The notes beneath the pieces are model-generated. The model had not been told where the DNA came from and searched no databases. It was given only the letters and a program-made list of their open reading frames with translations. A stretch of 64,000 nt of DNA, from positions 6,570 through 70,569 of the forward strand of contig NMRA01000877.1 in assembly GCA_002633005.1 (NCBI GenBank), in the 5' to 3' direction. The translations under genes were made by a program, and so were the position numbers. The DNA is from Phoronis australis. Its lineage: Eukaryota; Phoronida; Phoronidae. This document shows, one piece after another, positions 22,610 to 34,370 of the stretch (the stretch's first letter is position 1; the number at the start of each line of letters is the position of its first letter).

Positions 22610-23690
22610 CCTGATACCTGTGCCCCCTAGTCTTGGATCACCAGGTATTTTTTCCAAGACCAAAAAGCCTCCATTTTAGATGACAATACTAAAACCATTA
22701 GTGAAGAAGAGGTTATTCAAGAAACCAAAACTTTTTTGAAAATCTATACAAATATAGGAATTCTAAGAATACTGCTTTAGAGACTCCACTTGATAAGGTT
22801 TGTGTCTCTAAACTGAATGAGTCAGAAAAAAGAAAACTTAGAAGGTCGTCTTACATATGAAGAAGTTTAACAATGATTGAAAAAAATGAAAAACAACAAG
22901 AGCCCAGGCCCTGACGGTTTTCATTGGTATTTTTAATTTTTTTTTGGGCTGACATTAGAAATTTCGTTGTTCGCTCATTTCATACTGGTTTTGCAGTCGC
23001 CCAGTTATCATCAAAACAAAAAGAGTAATTACCTGCATACCAAAGGGAGCAGATAAAAGTAAGCATTATTTGAACAACTGGTGACCCATATCCTTACTCA
23101 ATGTGACATATAAATTGGCTTTTTCGGATGCCGCTGAACGGTTGAAATCCGTTTAGGGAAAACTAATCAGTAAGGATCAGACAGGTTTCGTTTCTGGAAG
23201 AAATATGAACGAAAATATCCGCATCCTATATGATTTAATGTTTTATGCCCAGGTAGCTAACAAACCTGGATTGCGGTTACTGATTGATTTTGAGAAAGCA
23301 TTTGATTCATTGTCGTGGAATTTTATTCAAAAAAAACATATTTTGGTTGGCCTATGAGACGTTGGGTGAAAGTCTTTTACAGTAATATCAGTAATATTAA
23401 ATCCTGTGTTGTCGTAAATGGTCACCCATCTTTCTGGTTCAATATTTCAAGTGGCTGCAGACAAGGTGACCCTTTGTCTCCCTACATTTTCATATTGTGC
23501 GTGGAGATTTTGGCGTAATTAATTAAGAATAATAAATAAGATTGCTGGTGTAGATGCAGGAAATAAGGAATATTTGATTTTACAATATGCGGTGGACACA
23601 TCAATTACTTTGGATGGGTCGAATTTGGCATTAACTACCACATTGGATGTACTTCATTTGTTTTCTAGTGTATATGGTTTGGAAGTAAAA
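22610..23690 (+). pseudogene. Tx1/L1-like LINE reverse transcriptase relic
   Basis: Pieces of ORF2 of an L1-group (Tx1-like) retrotransposon follow in order. They include a YFF-type segment before the RT (22,610-22,680), NNKSPGPDGFHWYF (near 22,890), a GFVxGRN-like block (23,190-23,215), LLIDFEKAFDSLSWNF (23,278-23,325), KSCVVVNGHPSFWFNISSGC then RQGDPLSPYIFILCVEILA (to 23,518), and ILQYAVDTSIT (near 23,580). The active-site YADD box reads YAVD because GTG replaces the first Asp codon. Several frameshifts and stops separate the blocks. No endonuclease part precedes it, so the copy is 5' truncated and dead. The family would normally copy its RNA at a nicked genomic target. Confidence 0.85.
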
Positions 23691-23819
23691 CTGTTAGTGA
23701 TGACGTAATTCCTACAAAAGAAAGTATGTCTCGGACAAAAAAACTTTTAGATATTTGGGTCTGGAAAACATCGGCAACTACAGAATCTGTCCGACGTGGC
23801 AAAATCCTTGGGAAAAGAC

Positions 23820-24150
23820 CACTGTGAAGCTCTACTTGGATTTCATGTTTACACTGGATAAGATTGCACCAGTGCGTTTAAACGTAACGGAAAGGTTGGC
23901 CCCTTAAAAAGCCGTGCATTCAGGCAAACTGACATTGATTGCGATGTAAGGTGGAAGAGTTCAACTGCCTCGTGTACGGTCACAGACATGAGTCATCGAT
24001 AGATGCTAATCGTGCCAAAATGTTACGCAAGATGGTTGGTGAAGATGACATCCTCACAAGTCCAAGACTGACCTTGCTCGACTTCCCCCGTAACAGCAAC
24101 AGCGTGAAGCGTGAGGAGATATTGAGTTCCTTAACTAAGACCACTGGCGA
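23820..24150 (+). pseudogene. Relic of a widespread invertebrate ORF of unknown role
   Basis: The frame from 23,820 reads HCEALLGFHVYTG, then a stop, then DCTSAFKRNGKVGPLK. A second frame (23,939-24,100) reads VEEFNCLVYGHRHESSIDAN followed by RAKMLRKMVGEDDILTS. From general knowledge, proteins with an L-G-x-H-x-x-T-G-C-D-x-T-S-x-F motif followed by an E-x-F-x-C-x-x-Y-G motif are frequent multi-copy hypotheticals in marine invertebrates. The conserved Cys before Asp is a stop here. Function is unknown and I assign none. Confidence 0.5.
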
Positions 24151-24187
24151 CCCCAGACCGCGCCGGTATCGTGTTCCCCTCTTTTTT

Positions 24188-24355
24188 GTTTAGTCCACCG
24201 ATAAATTTTGAGAACAGCAGGTCCACATGCTCGGCTCCAGCAACTTTCGGGCCGCCTGTGTACATACAGTGTACAAGAAATACAATCGCCCTTCGCCCAA
24301 TTCTGCGCTGCAACATGTTCGGCCCCCCACTTATGATATCCTAGATCCGCCACTG
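24188..24355 (-). mobile_element. hAT-like MITE fragment, one end
   Basis: The right tip TGATATCCTAGATCCGCCACTG is the inverse of the CAGTGGCGGATCTAGG end. The body from TTTAGTCCACCGATA onward matches 44,972-45,111, sharing GCAACTTTCGGGCCGCC-like and GCAACATG words. The opposite terminus is not visible, so the copy looks truncated. Confidence 0.6.
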
Positions 24356-24799
24356 CTCACTGATTGATTTCATGGTCACCTATATTTGTGAAGTGGACAC
24401 ACAAGAAGAAACTGGATAGTTGTATGGAAGTTTCACGCAAAACAATGAAAGTGACATGGAGTGTTAGAACATGTTATCAGTGACATCAGCACCTAATGAT
24501 TGTCCATATTTCTGCAATCATTTCCCCGAGTTTTTTTCTTGAGATATTTAAAACAATTGTTGAAATTTGGCTCTTTAAAGAGCTGATTATATAATCACTG
24601 AAAATTGCACATTTAGTGTTTATATTGGCTTAGGTACACTTTCAGTGTAGTATTGATAAAAGTTGTAAGTAACCGTATAATACAAAATGAGATGTAATAG
24701 ATTAGGAAGAACATTATTCCATCGTAATGCTTGACCCTCAAAATATCGGTTTTGACACTTGATCTGTTCACTGACTTACAAGAATAAGAAAGTGAGATA

Positions 24800-24885
24800 T
24801 CATCAAATAACGAAATATCGGTAATGCGGAACTAATTTGCATAAAAACGCACGTGGACACTCTTTCGGCTTGTTAACATCTTTTT
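24800..24885 (-). repeat. Dispersed repeat, inverted partner of 18,991
   Basis: See 18,991-19,085. On the minus strand it reads GATGTTAACAAGCCGAAAG and TTTTATGCAAATTAGTTCC in the same order. Confidence 0.7.
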
Positions 24886-26160
24886 ATGGTTTTCACGCGT
24901 ATTTTGCTTTGTAAAACTGCAACATCAAAGTCGAAGCCCGGCGGGTGCACGGAGGGCATTTTTCGACTCGACTATTTCATACAGTGTAAACGCAGACGAA
25001 ACTGCCAAAAGCGTGAGACTACATGTATGTTCCATATTCTTAATGATATGTCAACCCTTATTCACACAACAAAGCATTTTATACAATATTCTAGCAAAAT
25101 TCCTCATTTCTGTTCTCGGGAACTTCAAATACGGAATACACTATATCCATCTTTTAGCAAACATGAAGAAGGGCAGAATCATCTTTATCTCCGAGGAAAT
25201 TTCCTTAGTACATGTACTTGGTTTTGATGGTCAATGGTTACAGAGCTGTCACTCAACCTGAATCTTCCGCTTGTTTCTTTCAGTCTCCCCTGCGCATGCT
25301 TCTGGTTCTGCATGTATTGTGAACTAGTACTGTTGACCTATTTTAATAGATCAAGAGGTACTGTACATAAACACCTCCCCTGACCAAGTACATGCATCTC
25401 TCGATTCGTTGTCAACTGACTTAACAAAATTAATGATGATGATTAAGTTAATTACGCACCCCAAATTCAGTTGACATTGCGAGTGAATGCTCAAAGAGCG
25501 AACATGATTACGGCCTGCATATTGCTTTATTGACCCAACACAAGTCCTCATCGAACAATTATGCGATAACCGTCGGATTTTGAAAATTCGGCACGCTTTC
25601 CGCATGTTCTAATCTTCGGCAAATCGACTTAATTTGAACTTATGAGTTCTCGAAAACTTCTCGATAAATTTCACTGAAACTTTCCAACTTTAAAGTTTAC
25701 TTATCACTATCGAACACTCTGTTTTCCTTTCAAACGCTTAGTTATTGCGTAGGTAAGGGAGATGGAAACGACTGGTACAAAAATGTAATATTTTTGCGAG
25801 TTAAGAAACAAAACTTAATGACGAATTAAAAATTCGAGTATCAAATTTGATAATCAAGGTTTTATAAAATTCAACCCATTTTACAACTATTTGGAGTTCC
25901 ACTGACAACTTCTACCGAGTTGCATTATTAAGAGGCTCAATACACACAGAATGCAACTAACATGTCAAGGGAAAACATAGAGAAGGCAAATTGAAGAAAA
26001 AACATGTAAATGTCTTTTCATTGTTTGTTATTCATTTTAATACATTGCTAGAAATGAATAGATGTTTGTCATGGGATGACGACAATCTATTGACTTGGCA
26101 TTGTGAAACTTTCTTTTACAAACGGACTGAATTCTAAGCATCGTGATCTCATGACCCGTA
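24886..26160. other. Non-coding stretch
   Basis: No gene is recognised. It contains the repeat core at 25,614-25,660 (partner of 14,046-14,100) and an A/T-rich patch with GATGATGATTAAG near 25,430. Confidence 0.45.
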
Positions 26161-26164
26161 TATG

Positions 26165-26310
26165 TAACATGGCTAGTAACAAAACCGTTTTACTTCTTAG
26201 GATGTTCATTAAGTCTAAGTTTCAAAAACCGACAAGTCATGCCAATATGTGATCCGTTAAAGCCAATGCAGCTCAAACAATACACAACATTAAATCGGGA
26301 ATGCTTTGAT
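26165..26310 (+). repeat. Penelope-like terminal repeat arm, first copy
   Basis: CGACAAGTCATGCCAATA and CAATGCAGCTCAAACAATAC, with the preceding AGGATGTTCATTAAGTCTAA, recur inverted at 27,510-27,645. The inner part also recurs in direct orientation at 27,143-27,215. A mixture of direct and inverted long repeats is typical of Penelope-like retroelements. Confidence 0.55.
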
Positions 26311-26379
26311 CTAATGAGAGACACAAGACACTGGGTTGTAAAAACAACAACATGTTTTACAGTAGGTGTTACTTAGCCC

Positions 26380-27135
26380 AATACTCTCGCGTGATCCATC
26401 GACGTTAACTACTGTGGTTTACCCCGAAGTTGAGCTCGAATGTCCACATCAACTCCATAGTTAGCAACGTTAACCCAAGGCGTTGCCAATATGACATTGA
26501 CCTGTTGCAATGAGCTACGTATAAGTAATTTATTTCATTCGGGCTTGTATACTTCCATACGCCTTATTGTTTTTGTGTCTCAATCAAAAATGGCAAAGAC
26601 CCCCTCATCTCCCCTCGCAGACACGAGGACGTCAACTTCATAAGTCAACCAACGGTATCCACGTTGAGATGAAGAAATATGACGACATTTAACAGGAAAC
26701 TGGGGTGCTGTGGCTTGCAGCAAGTCCGTGTAAAGGCACTATGAGGTTTATCGAGAAATTCGTTTGCGTATACAAAACGTTCAGACGTGATTTTGTATTA
26801 TTTTTTAAGGATAGAATCCAGCAAGTGCATGGACAAATAGAAACAGGGTGCTTATTCTACCAAAAATAACTGACAAATATCTGAACAAACTACAAATATT
26901 AACCAGTAACCACCCGCTGTTGGCGAATGCAATGACACCTGGCGATAACTCCGATCGTTATCGAAGATAAGTGTTCTCGTTATGCCGAAGCGCTGACCTG
27001 TCGTTGTTAAACCCACCTGTTAACTTCGGAGTTAACTAGCGCTATTAACTTCGAGAAAAGACCGAAGTAAAGTATCCCCACTGACCGAAGCTTCGGTGAT
27101 GTCGAAGCCTCAGAGGCAGTGGGAAAGGCATATGA
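26380..27135. mobile_element. Non-autonomous Harbinger relative
   Basis: The right part (26,938-27,135) carries CACCTGTTAACTTCGGAGTT, GACCGAAGTAAAGT and a GGGAAAGGC tip, matching the layout of the Harbinger right end at 10,405-10,645. The left part (26,385-26,500) has inverted words (ATCGACGTTAACTAC, CCCGAAGTTGAGC, AACGTTAACCC). There is no ORF. It splits a Penelope-like repeat whose similar sequence lies on both sides (26,230-26,290 and 27,143-27,215). Confidence 0.6.
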
Positions 27136-27142
27136 TTTTCAC

Positions 27143-27215
27143 AGACATGCCAATACATGATGCGTTACAGTCATGCATATAAACAGTGTACAGTTCAAAC
27201 AATACACAATATCAG
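27143..27215 (+). repeat. Penelope-like repeat arm, direct copy
   Basis: CATGCCAATACATGATGCGT and GTTCAAACAATACACAATAT resemble 26,237-26,290 in direct orientation. This copy lies immediately outside the Harbinger MITE. Confidence 0.5.
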
Positions 27216-27227
27216 GACACTATATAC

Positions 27228-27310
27228 TGTCCACTCCTGGGACAGTTTCGTCCCTAACCAGTACAAAAGAAACCTCGCTGGGATTTTACGGTATAGGTCT
27301 TATATTGTTC
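27228..27310 (+). pseudogene. Penelope-like reverse transcriptase fragment
   Basis: The frame reads SWDSFVPNQYKRNLAGILRY followed by RS. This resembles the W-x-S-F-x-P-x-x-Y-K-x-x-L-x-x-x-L-x-x-R segment found after the catalytic core in Penelope-like RTs. The open frame continues to 27,447 without further recognisable motifs. Only this small piece is left, flanked by the inverted and direct repeats. Confidence 0.45.
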
Positions 27311-27509
27311 TAGTCAATGCAGGGTATCTGCCAGTAGAGGTGACAATAGTAACCAATGGAAATTTGTACATGCTTGCCGACAACTCGACACTTATAAACA
27401 ACACCATTCTCGAACCACGCGAGAGTACTGGGATAGGAAACACATGATGTGGGACACTTTGTTATTTTTACAACGAAGTGTTTCACGTCACTCTTAGATT
27501 CAAACAATT

Positions 27510-27645
27510 CCAGGTCTGTTGTTGTGTATTACTTGGGCTGCATTAGACTTTATCGTATTGTATATTGCCATGACTTGTCGGTTTTTTGAACTTGGACTTA
27601 ACGAACATTCTAAGGGTGAAAGCAGTTTTGTTTATGTAGCCGTGG
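27510..27645 (-). repeat. Penelope-like repeat arm, inverted copy
   Basis: On the minus strand it reads AGAATGTTCGTTAAGTCCAA, then ACCGACAAGTCATGGCAATA and TAATGCAGCCCAAGTAATAC, the inverse partner of 26,165-26,310. Similarity probably continues outward to about 27,700 (GACCCGCATCTATCCC versus GACCCGTATATGT). Confidence 0.65.
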
Positions 27646-27867
27646 GATAGATGCGGGTCAGGAGATGGATTTTGACAATAATAGAATTTTAGATCACAAT
27701 GCTTGCAAATTCCGTATGCTTGTCAAAGATTCAAATTTTAGAACACAAACCCGAACTCAATAGAATGTAGCCTAGTTGTTCAATGACATCTGCATTTATC
27801 TATTCACATAGTCTCTGTAATAATTCCGCTATATTTTTGCATCTTTTGTGCTGTGTGTATTCATTCC

Positions 27868-27920
27868 CTTGATGATGCAACTCAGTGGAAGTTGTGAAAC
27901 GTCAAGTACTGGTAATAAAG
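27868..27920 (+). ncRNA. Hammerhead-like motif at retroelement 3' end
   Basis: CTTGATGATGCAACTCAGTG then GAAGTTGTGAAACGTCAAG folds as a stem (GCAACT/AGTTGT) between a UGAUGA box and GAAAC, closed by CTTGA/TCAAG. The order UGAUGA-stem-GAAAC-GUC is the hammerhead ribozyme layout carried in Penelope-like terminal repeats. The first core base is U instead of C, which should abolish cleavage, so this is at best a decayed ribozyme. The AATAAAG that follows suits a transcript 3' end. Confidence 0.4.
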
Positions 27921-28386
27921 ATGGAATTTTATAAAACCTTGATCCTTATGATTTGCATTAGGTCTTAGCCAAAAAACGAACATAACTGAAAATACCTACC
28001 GATATTTTGACGTCAAGTTTTCATTAAAAAAGTTTCAATAAAGTCAAGTAAGGGGAATCTTTCTTAAAAGGAATATTTTGAATTGAAACAAAGATTAGCC
28101 TAATCGCAGCAATGACATATAAACATGATTTATGTATTTATAATCGGTAATCTTTTTCTTTCATAAAATGTATACTTTTACTACTCGACATTGCTTAATT
28201 GTTTCATGACATACTGCTTAGAATGAAATACCGTAAATAACGTTTGATATAACCTTTAAATAGATATGTACTAAGAATTTTGTCTTTAGTTCGTACTTCA
28301 TGTTTCATAATTTCGGCTCCATGTGAGATAGTACTTGACTTTCAAGAACGTCTGAAGAGTTTTCACTTGAGAATTGGTAGACTTAC

Positions 28387-28561
28387 CAATAAGAAGTAAG
28401 CTAGCATCATAACCAGAGTTTTGCACGCAAAATAATTTCGAATTTTCGTTGGATGCTTTGATGAGCCCGCTTCTGTAGACCCTTTGGAGTGTCTTCTTAA
28501 ACAGGCTGTAACTTTTCTCCAATTTAATGACATCGTGAACAGGTCCTGCCGGTATTGCGAG
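28387..28561 (-). CDS. Candidate exon, unrecognised protein
   Basis: The minus strand has an acceptor-like ATTCATCAG, then 58 codons without a stop (LAIPAGPVHDVIKLEKSYSL and on to LFCVQNSGYDASLLLI), then a strong donor GTAAGT. The residue mix looks protein-like and the frame is closed by stops just outside the splice borders. I do not recognise a family, and no partner exon could be assigned. It may be an isolated exon of a gene extending beyond the repeats, or chance. Confidence 0.25.
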
Positions 28562-30296
28562 CTGATGAATACTTCACCAGCTTTTCATCGTAGTGTGGGA
28601 GTGGGGAGTGGCTACGTTTAGATTCTTATTGATCGGTGTCGTAATACATCAACCAGGTACGTATCTCAGTGTAGTTGCAGTTATGGTCCAGATGAACAAC
28701 CGACCTGGCAATCCGCTCTTGTCACGATGCAAAATGCTCCCTCTTAACACACCACAGATTTTTAAAAATACCGAAGAGGAAGAAGCGCTGCCCTCACGTT
28801 TTGCGCACACGATTGCCATAAGTGATCGTTCTTAACGAAGAGCCACGGTATACTCGACTCTACCGTGGTAGTCTACGTATCGTGTGGAATTTGTAAGCTT
28901 AGTGGCGTGGCTGAGCTGGGGCACTTGTGTTGGCCTCAGGGCGAGTATTCATTGCAAGTAAAATATTGTTAACATGACACGCAACCACTGTCCACCGATT
29001 GGGCGTTAGACCAAATTGGCAAGAATACCTAAGGCCAAAGCTACTGAGAGTTTGAGTTACGCAACTACTGCATGTCTGGGTCATGGCGGTTCAACCTACT
29101 CCAATTCTACGTAAAACAACTGAAAGAATACGTGGATGTGGAGAACATGCATTCAGAGGAAGACACTGAATTGTGTAGCTGTCGTGTCTTGCCACAATAA
29201 GTACTAGTTAGTGCACGAGAGCACCAGTCGTCCCGCGACAAGGGTTGGGCGTCAGCCGATATCCCGTGCACCAAATTTGACACATACATGTACATGTAGA
29301 TCTTCCTCATTATGGGATCTACAGTGTATAAAGAGTAGTAAAAGTTTTCCAAAAATATTACTTTCTACCAAAGTTGTAGGCTCAAATACATTTTACGGCT
29401 TCGTGACGATGTTTTCGCGCTGTAAAATTTTTAATTTCAACAGTTTATTTTATCCTTGAATGAAAGCTGTTGAATTATTGTTCACTTGACATTGTTTATT
29501 GATGCCAATTGATTGTTATACACATGTGGAAAAAAGATACTGCTTTACCACCCACATTTAGTAGTAAAACTACACCAACCCTCTTTGTGCCATTTTCAGA
29601 TTATGTTTGATACACTGTTATACCAAATCTGCCCATACTTCTATGAGAATGAAACTTGGCCAAAACATTGACAAAACATGTTACTTTCATCGATTAAAAT
29701 AAAACCTTGTCAGCTAATTTATTAGTAATGCATTTCGGCACCTCAAATGCACAAAAATGAGGAATTTTCAAATAACTGAGATCACTGTGCCAGCACGTAT
29801 AATCAGTCTGTTTTTAATATTTTTTTGCTATTTTGCAATCGAATTTGTTAATCCTGAATGTTTCACTACATACATCTAGGAATATAATACTCCCTGATAC
29901 CATGCACGGCTTCAGTTTTTGTAAAAATTCGATTATGTCCTCCCCAGTGAACAGGGCTACAGACGTGAACTCAACAAATGTAAGTTATTTTGATTTTATA
30001 GTTGTTATGCCTTCTAAGTTTCTCATGGCAATTTCTTTACACATATTCAAATGAGATTTTTTCTAGTCTGATCAAATGTTCATGTAATGCGTTGTAATAT
30101 CAAGTGAATGATAAGTTTAGTGGCACGATTTTCCATAGGACTCGAAACAAAAGGCCATAGAAATATTTTGTTTTACTTACGGAATACTGACTTTGCAGTT
30201 CTTAAAAACATTCGAACAACAGAGGCAAACTCTAGCACTGGCCATGGCAACTCGTCGCGTGGTTACCGCTTATCGGACGTATAATTGCATTTATTC
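28562..30296. other. Non-coding stretch
   Basis: No supported gene. There is a TACATGTACATGTA palindrome near 29,284-29,297. Open frames are short and unremarkable. Confidence 0.45.
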
Positions 30297-30972
30297 CAGG
30301 GCCATGGAATGCGGACCGGGGAGGGGCACATGTCCCCAAAAACTGCAGGCGTCAGTGAGGGTTAAACCGTGCCAACCGACATAGGCGTGGGGCCCGGGAC
30401 AGGCGAGAAAAGAAAGACTGCGAATAAGGAAAATATAGAAAATTGAAGAGAACATTTGACAAGTCAGTATCAGTGCATGGTTTACCCTTTGTGGGCCCTG
30501 GCCAGGACATTGCTCTTAAGCTGTATCTCCATTTTTACAGCACGCTGGTTGTCTAAACGCACACGAGAACGTGCACTTAATCTTTCATACATGTATTTAG
30601 AGAAATCGAGAACATTTAAATTCAATGAGCATAATTTGGCGAATGCAGAACTATATTTTCCCAGAAGCCCCTTTATGGCAAGGAATTATGGAGACAGCTA
30701 TCGCTCTGTTTGACGTGTTCTTTCTCGAAACTGTATATCATTTTAGAAATATTGATGACCTGACAAATAATATATCCTGCGCATATCCTGGTCCTTGAAA
30801 GTATACATCTTTTCATATCTAGGGGCCCAGCCCGAAGAGCGCCACTGACGACATTCAAGTGGCCACTCAATTCGTGTTAGATAAATTCTTACCAGGGGCC
30901 GCACACGGAGAAAGGTCCCAATGTTGAAATTGATTCCTCTATTTCCCTGTTTTTGTGAAATCGTAAAACCTG
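30297..30972 (+). repeat. Dispersed repeat family A, 5' part
   Basis: From GGGCCATGGAATGCGGACC through AACCGACATAGGCGTGGGGC to GTGAAATCGTAAAACCTGCT it follows the family A order (11,475 and 42,724 copies). Similarity stops sharply at about 30,973, where a LINE endonuclease relic begins on the other strand. Confidence 0.75.
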
Positions 30973-31780
30973 CTTGTGTGTATGTACATTTTCTTGTATT
31001 GGATTTCTGGGTTTTAGTTTTTGTGTAACGACAATATGGTGGTCACTAAGTCCAGGGATGACGTCAGTTATAACTATGTTACTGGGATTGTTTGTCAGAA
31101 GGAGATCAAGTTTATTGTTTTCACGGATGGGTTTTGCTACAGTTTGTTCAAGGAAGTTGTCTTGAATGACATCTAGAAGTTTGTCACAGTGGTTTCTAGT
31201 AGGCGTGTTTGGAGGGGTTGGGTACGGGTGTTCCATTTACCGTTAGGGCAGTTAAAATCACCACCAATGTAAACGCAGGCATTTTTATTTGTAATTCTAT
31301 AATGGGAGAACTGAGGTGTTCGATGGATGCACCAGTGTCATGTGGGGGCGGAAGTATGCGTGAATGTGCATGTCGCGGGAACCGTAAACTCTGAGCTTTA
31401 GCCACACTATTTCACCTTCAGTGAGTAGAGAGCGTTCATCTGAGCTTACGTATTCGTTTTTAATGGCAAATAAAAACGCCACCGCCAGTTTTTTTTTCAA
31501 CTCTGTCCTTGCGATAAACAGTGAAGTGTTCACGGAAGATTTTTCAAGATTCAGTTTCAAGATATAACCAAGATTCTGTGCATAAGATAAGGTCGGGGTT
31601 TAAGGACTTAATGGTCTAATTTTCTTATGATTGAACGACAAGTAGTCTGAGGGATTTGAAAGACTAGGATTTCCATTTGTTGCCGGGTCTTTGTTTGGGA
31701 AAGGCCGAAGGCTGCAAAGGGATGACCCAGACTGTGGTCGCTTGATGTAGATGAGTTTAGAAGGCTGAATGTATTGAAGA
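30973..31780 (-). pseudogene. CR1/jockey-group LINE endonuclease relic
   Basis: On the minus strand, successive frames carry AIKNEYVSSDERSLLTEGEI then VWLKLRVYGSRDMHIHAYFR (the YxRPH box), NACVYIGGDFNCPNGKWNTR (the GDFN active-site box), and LDVIQDNFLEQTV with NNKLDLLLTNNP and PGLSDHHIVVTQ (the SDH box). These are the ordered motifs of an apurinic-like endonuclease of a CR1/L2/jockey-type retrotransposon. Stops and frameshifts separate them and the RT is absent. Confidence 0.75.
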
Positions 31781-33140
31781 TTCGGTGGTAGATATGTCGA
31801 ATAGTTTGACTGAATGGTTTATGGCATTGTACTTGGTGCAGTGCCATGATATATATATGAGTTTGAACAGAGACCTCTGTCGGATTTCCCTTCCTGTGTA
31901 CACTGGATATACACAGTTTCTTTGGCGTCGACAATATATGCCGAGGGTTGTATCGAGGATTTTTGCGCAAGTGAATCTTCTAGGTTATCTAGCTATATGT
32001 TCAATGCGATATATATTTATTGAAGAATACACAGAATATACAAGGAAAATAATGACAAACCTAGAAATCGCGAAGCATTATGTTTTGATTGTGGACATGT
32101 AGATGAAAGTAGTATACATAGAGCTAAATGCATGCAAGCAGTATCTAATATCAGTATTCAAATATTTAGATATGTTATTATGAAAATAGTGAAACAAAAA
32201 CATGTCCATATATTGAAATCATATTATCTTGCTCCTGCTGCACCATAGTGCAGCAAATTTTGGTGAAATTCAGCCAATTTAGCGCACACTTTATTTTCCC
32301 AAGTTTTGCCCTTCTATTAGTTGTAATCTAATGCACCGTGTATGACTATTGTCCAGCTCAGAAGACGATAACTGAGTGTCAGGGTACTACTTTCTCAGGT
32401 CAAGAGGTCATTCGCAACTGTTGCTATTATTGTGGAACAATTAACTACAAAAGGTAGAGCATTGTGATCATTTCTGGTAAATAACCTCACCAGGAAGCAT
32501 GTGTGCTTCTTGTCAAATTTTATGGAAAATTGGAGAATTGTACTCAAAAAGGTACATGTTTCAGAAAATAGAAAGATAGTATAATTTAATTTTCTACTCA
32601 ACACAAATCTGTCTTAAAATGAACACGTTTTTACTAAAATTTAGCAAAGAAACAATGTTGCAAGAAAGATAAAGCATTATCAACATGGCCAAATTTCATT
32701 TCACATAAATATTCATGAACAGATCTCAAAATCTATTTTTAAAATATCTTTTTTTTTATTTTGTGCAGCTTTTAAGATGAAAACTGATGTTTTAGTCATC
32801 AAAATCATTCAATTAAAGCCTCAATTTTTGACAGTATCTTATTCAAAAACAAGCCCATTTAAAAACCAGTCGGGAGAACAACGTGGATAGCATAGCGTCT
32901 GCTTGATTTGATTCCGATAAGCTGTTATTGAGACGCCAAGTTGGCAAAACTTTGAAATTTTGATCACTCATAACCATAAAGTAAGACATCAACTTTTAAC
33001 CTGGAGGTGACGGTTAATATCGAATTAAGTGCAGCATGAACACCTTAACTGTTAATGGCAGGTAAATTTGGATTTAAAACTTTCCGCTTAAAAATCGAAG
33101 TGATGTGACATTCGATTGCCAATCACAAAAGAAAGACACG
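31781..33140. other. Non-coding, AT-rich stretch
   Basis: Nothing recognised. The part up to 32,100 has an open frame on plus without known motifs and may still belong to the LINE's antisense side. Confidence 0.4.
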
Positions 33141-33670
33141 CGGTTGTTTTAAAATATTTTATTTAAAGTAAACATTTTTACATACATAACACGCTTCTTC
33201 TTGATCAAAAGTGATGTTTATAGATAAATAATAACAGTCAGAACATCACTTTCCAAATAACTGTGAAGACAGGATATACTCAAAGTAATAAAAATTTAAT
33301 AGTGATTAAAATCCCTTCTTAACATGTACATAAACAAAAGCAGAAAAGTGAATATTCGCAGGCGAAGGTGTCGAACTTATACAAAATGACCAGGAACCAA
33401 TATCCTAAAGGCAGTCACACAAGATTTTTGTTAGGGCTGCTATGCAGTTCCTAACTACTATGTATCACACTATGGACTAGAGGTAGAACTTCCGAGAGAA
33501 ATTTGAATGTCCATTATATATCTACGAAATAAAAACAAAGTGCCTACAAAAATACTACAGAGCACAACTACACGGAAGGGCATCCAACGTCTCTCAGGAA
33601 TAATATTATACCGCAAAATGCCCGGCATATAAAATATACAACGCCGAGTACACAAATCAGGTAACTTGGT
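33140..33670 (-). CDS. Candidate terminal exon and 3' UTR of a small gene
   Basis: A minus-strand acceptor (CATTTTGTAG) opens at 33,670. The next bases complete a phase-1 codon left by the 34,371 exon to give His-Gln-Val-Thr-stop. About 500 bases of UTR-like AT-rich sequence follow to an AATAAA at 33,163-33,158. An alternative reading frame here (33,470-33,655) encodes a hydrophobic segment (RVVVLCSIFVGTLFLF) but needs a different phase. The whole model is an inference from splice phase. Confidence 0.3.
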
Positions 33671-34370
33671 CTACAAAATGTGATCGCCAGTATGAAGACC
33701 TAGGTCAGCACCATATCAGATTTGTTCAACCAATACTCCATAGCTAATCAAAAGGACAAATAACATTTATGTGTGTGAGGTCAGGAACCAATGGACCCAC
33801 ATCTACAACGGCTTCTGTTTCATGGAAGTTTACTAAGCCTAGAATGTTCTATTGTTGGCATGATGTTATCGGCACTATTGAACAAGTTATTATGTAATTA
33901 TATCATAGTCAAACCATAGCCTATTACAATGATCTATGGGTCAACAAGAACTTCAATTGAGTTTGAATTATTGTGATCCGATCGTGTTTTCACGACGAAA
34001 TTCTAGGAGATTTGTTAGATACATTTGAGTGAAATAAAGTTTAACGAAATGAAAAGTTCCGAAATTTTGGAATCGTAAATTAAAAATATTGTGTTAATAT
34101 AATTCAGACACTGCTGTTAAACTGAGATAAATTATACGCCTAAACGTGCACAATTATCCCCATTGATGTTACAGTGACACGCTTTCTAAAACTTGGCGCA
34201 ATCATACTGTTTACTAATAGCCCGGATGTAGTAGCTCGCGGTCCAAACGGCAAACAACGCTATACCTAACCGGCTAACAACAATTGTTAGACTGATTAGC
34301 TTAGACACTACCGCACCAAAATGAACAATAAAGATACTAAATTAGTAAAAATATAATAACAACAACTTAC

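Noticed and set aside
24188-24353. Two overlapping minus-strand frames of 61 and 72 codons
   Set aside because: They fall in a hAT-like MITE fragment and are not kept in the 44,972 copy.
18990-24885. A single 5.9-kb element bounded by the inverted pair at 18,991 and 24,800
   Set aside because: The interval contains independent Kolobok and LINE insertions, and the pair has no terminal features or target duplication.
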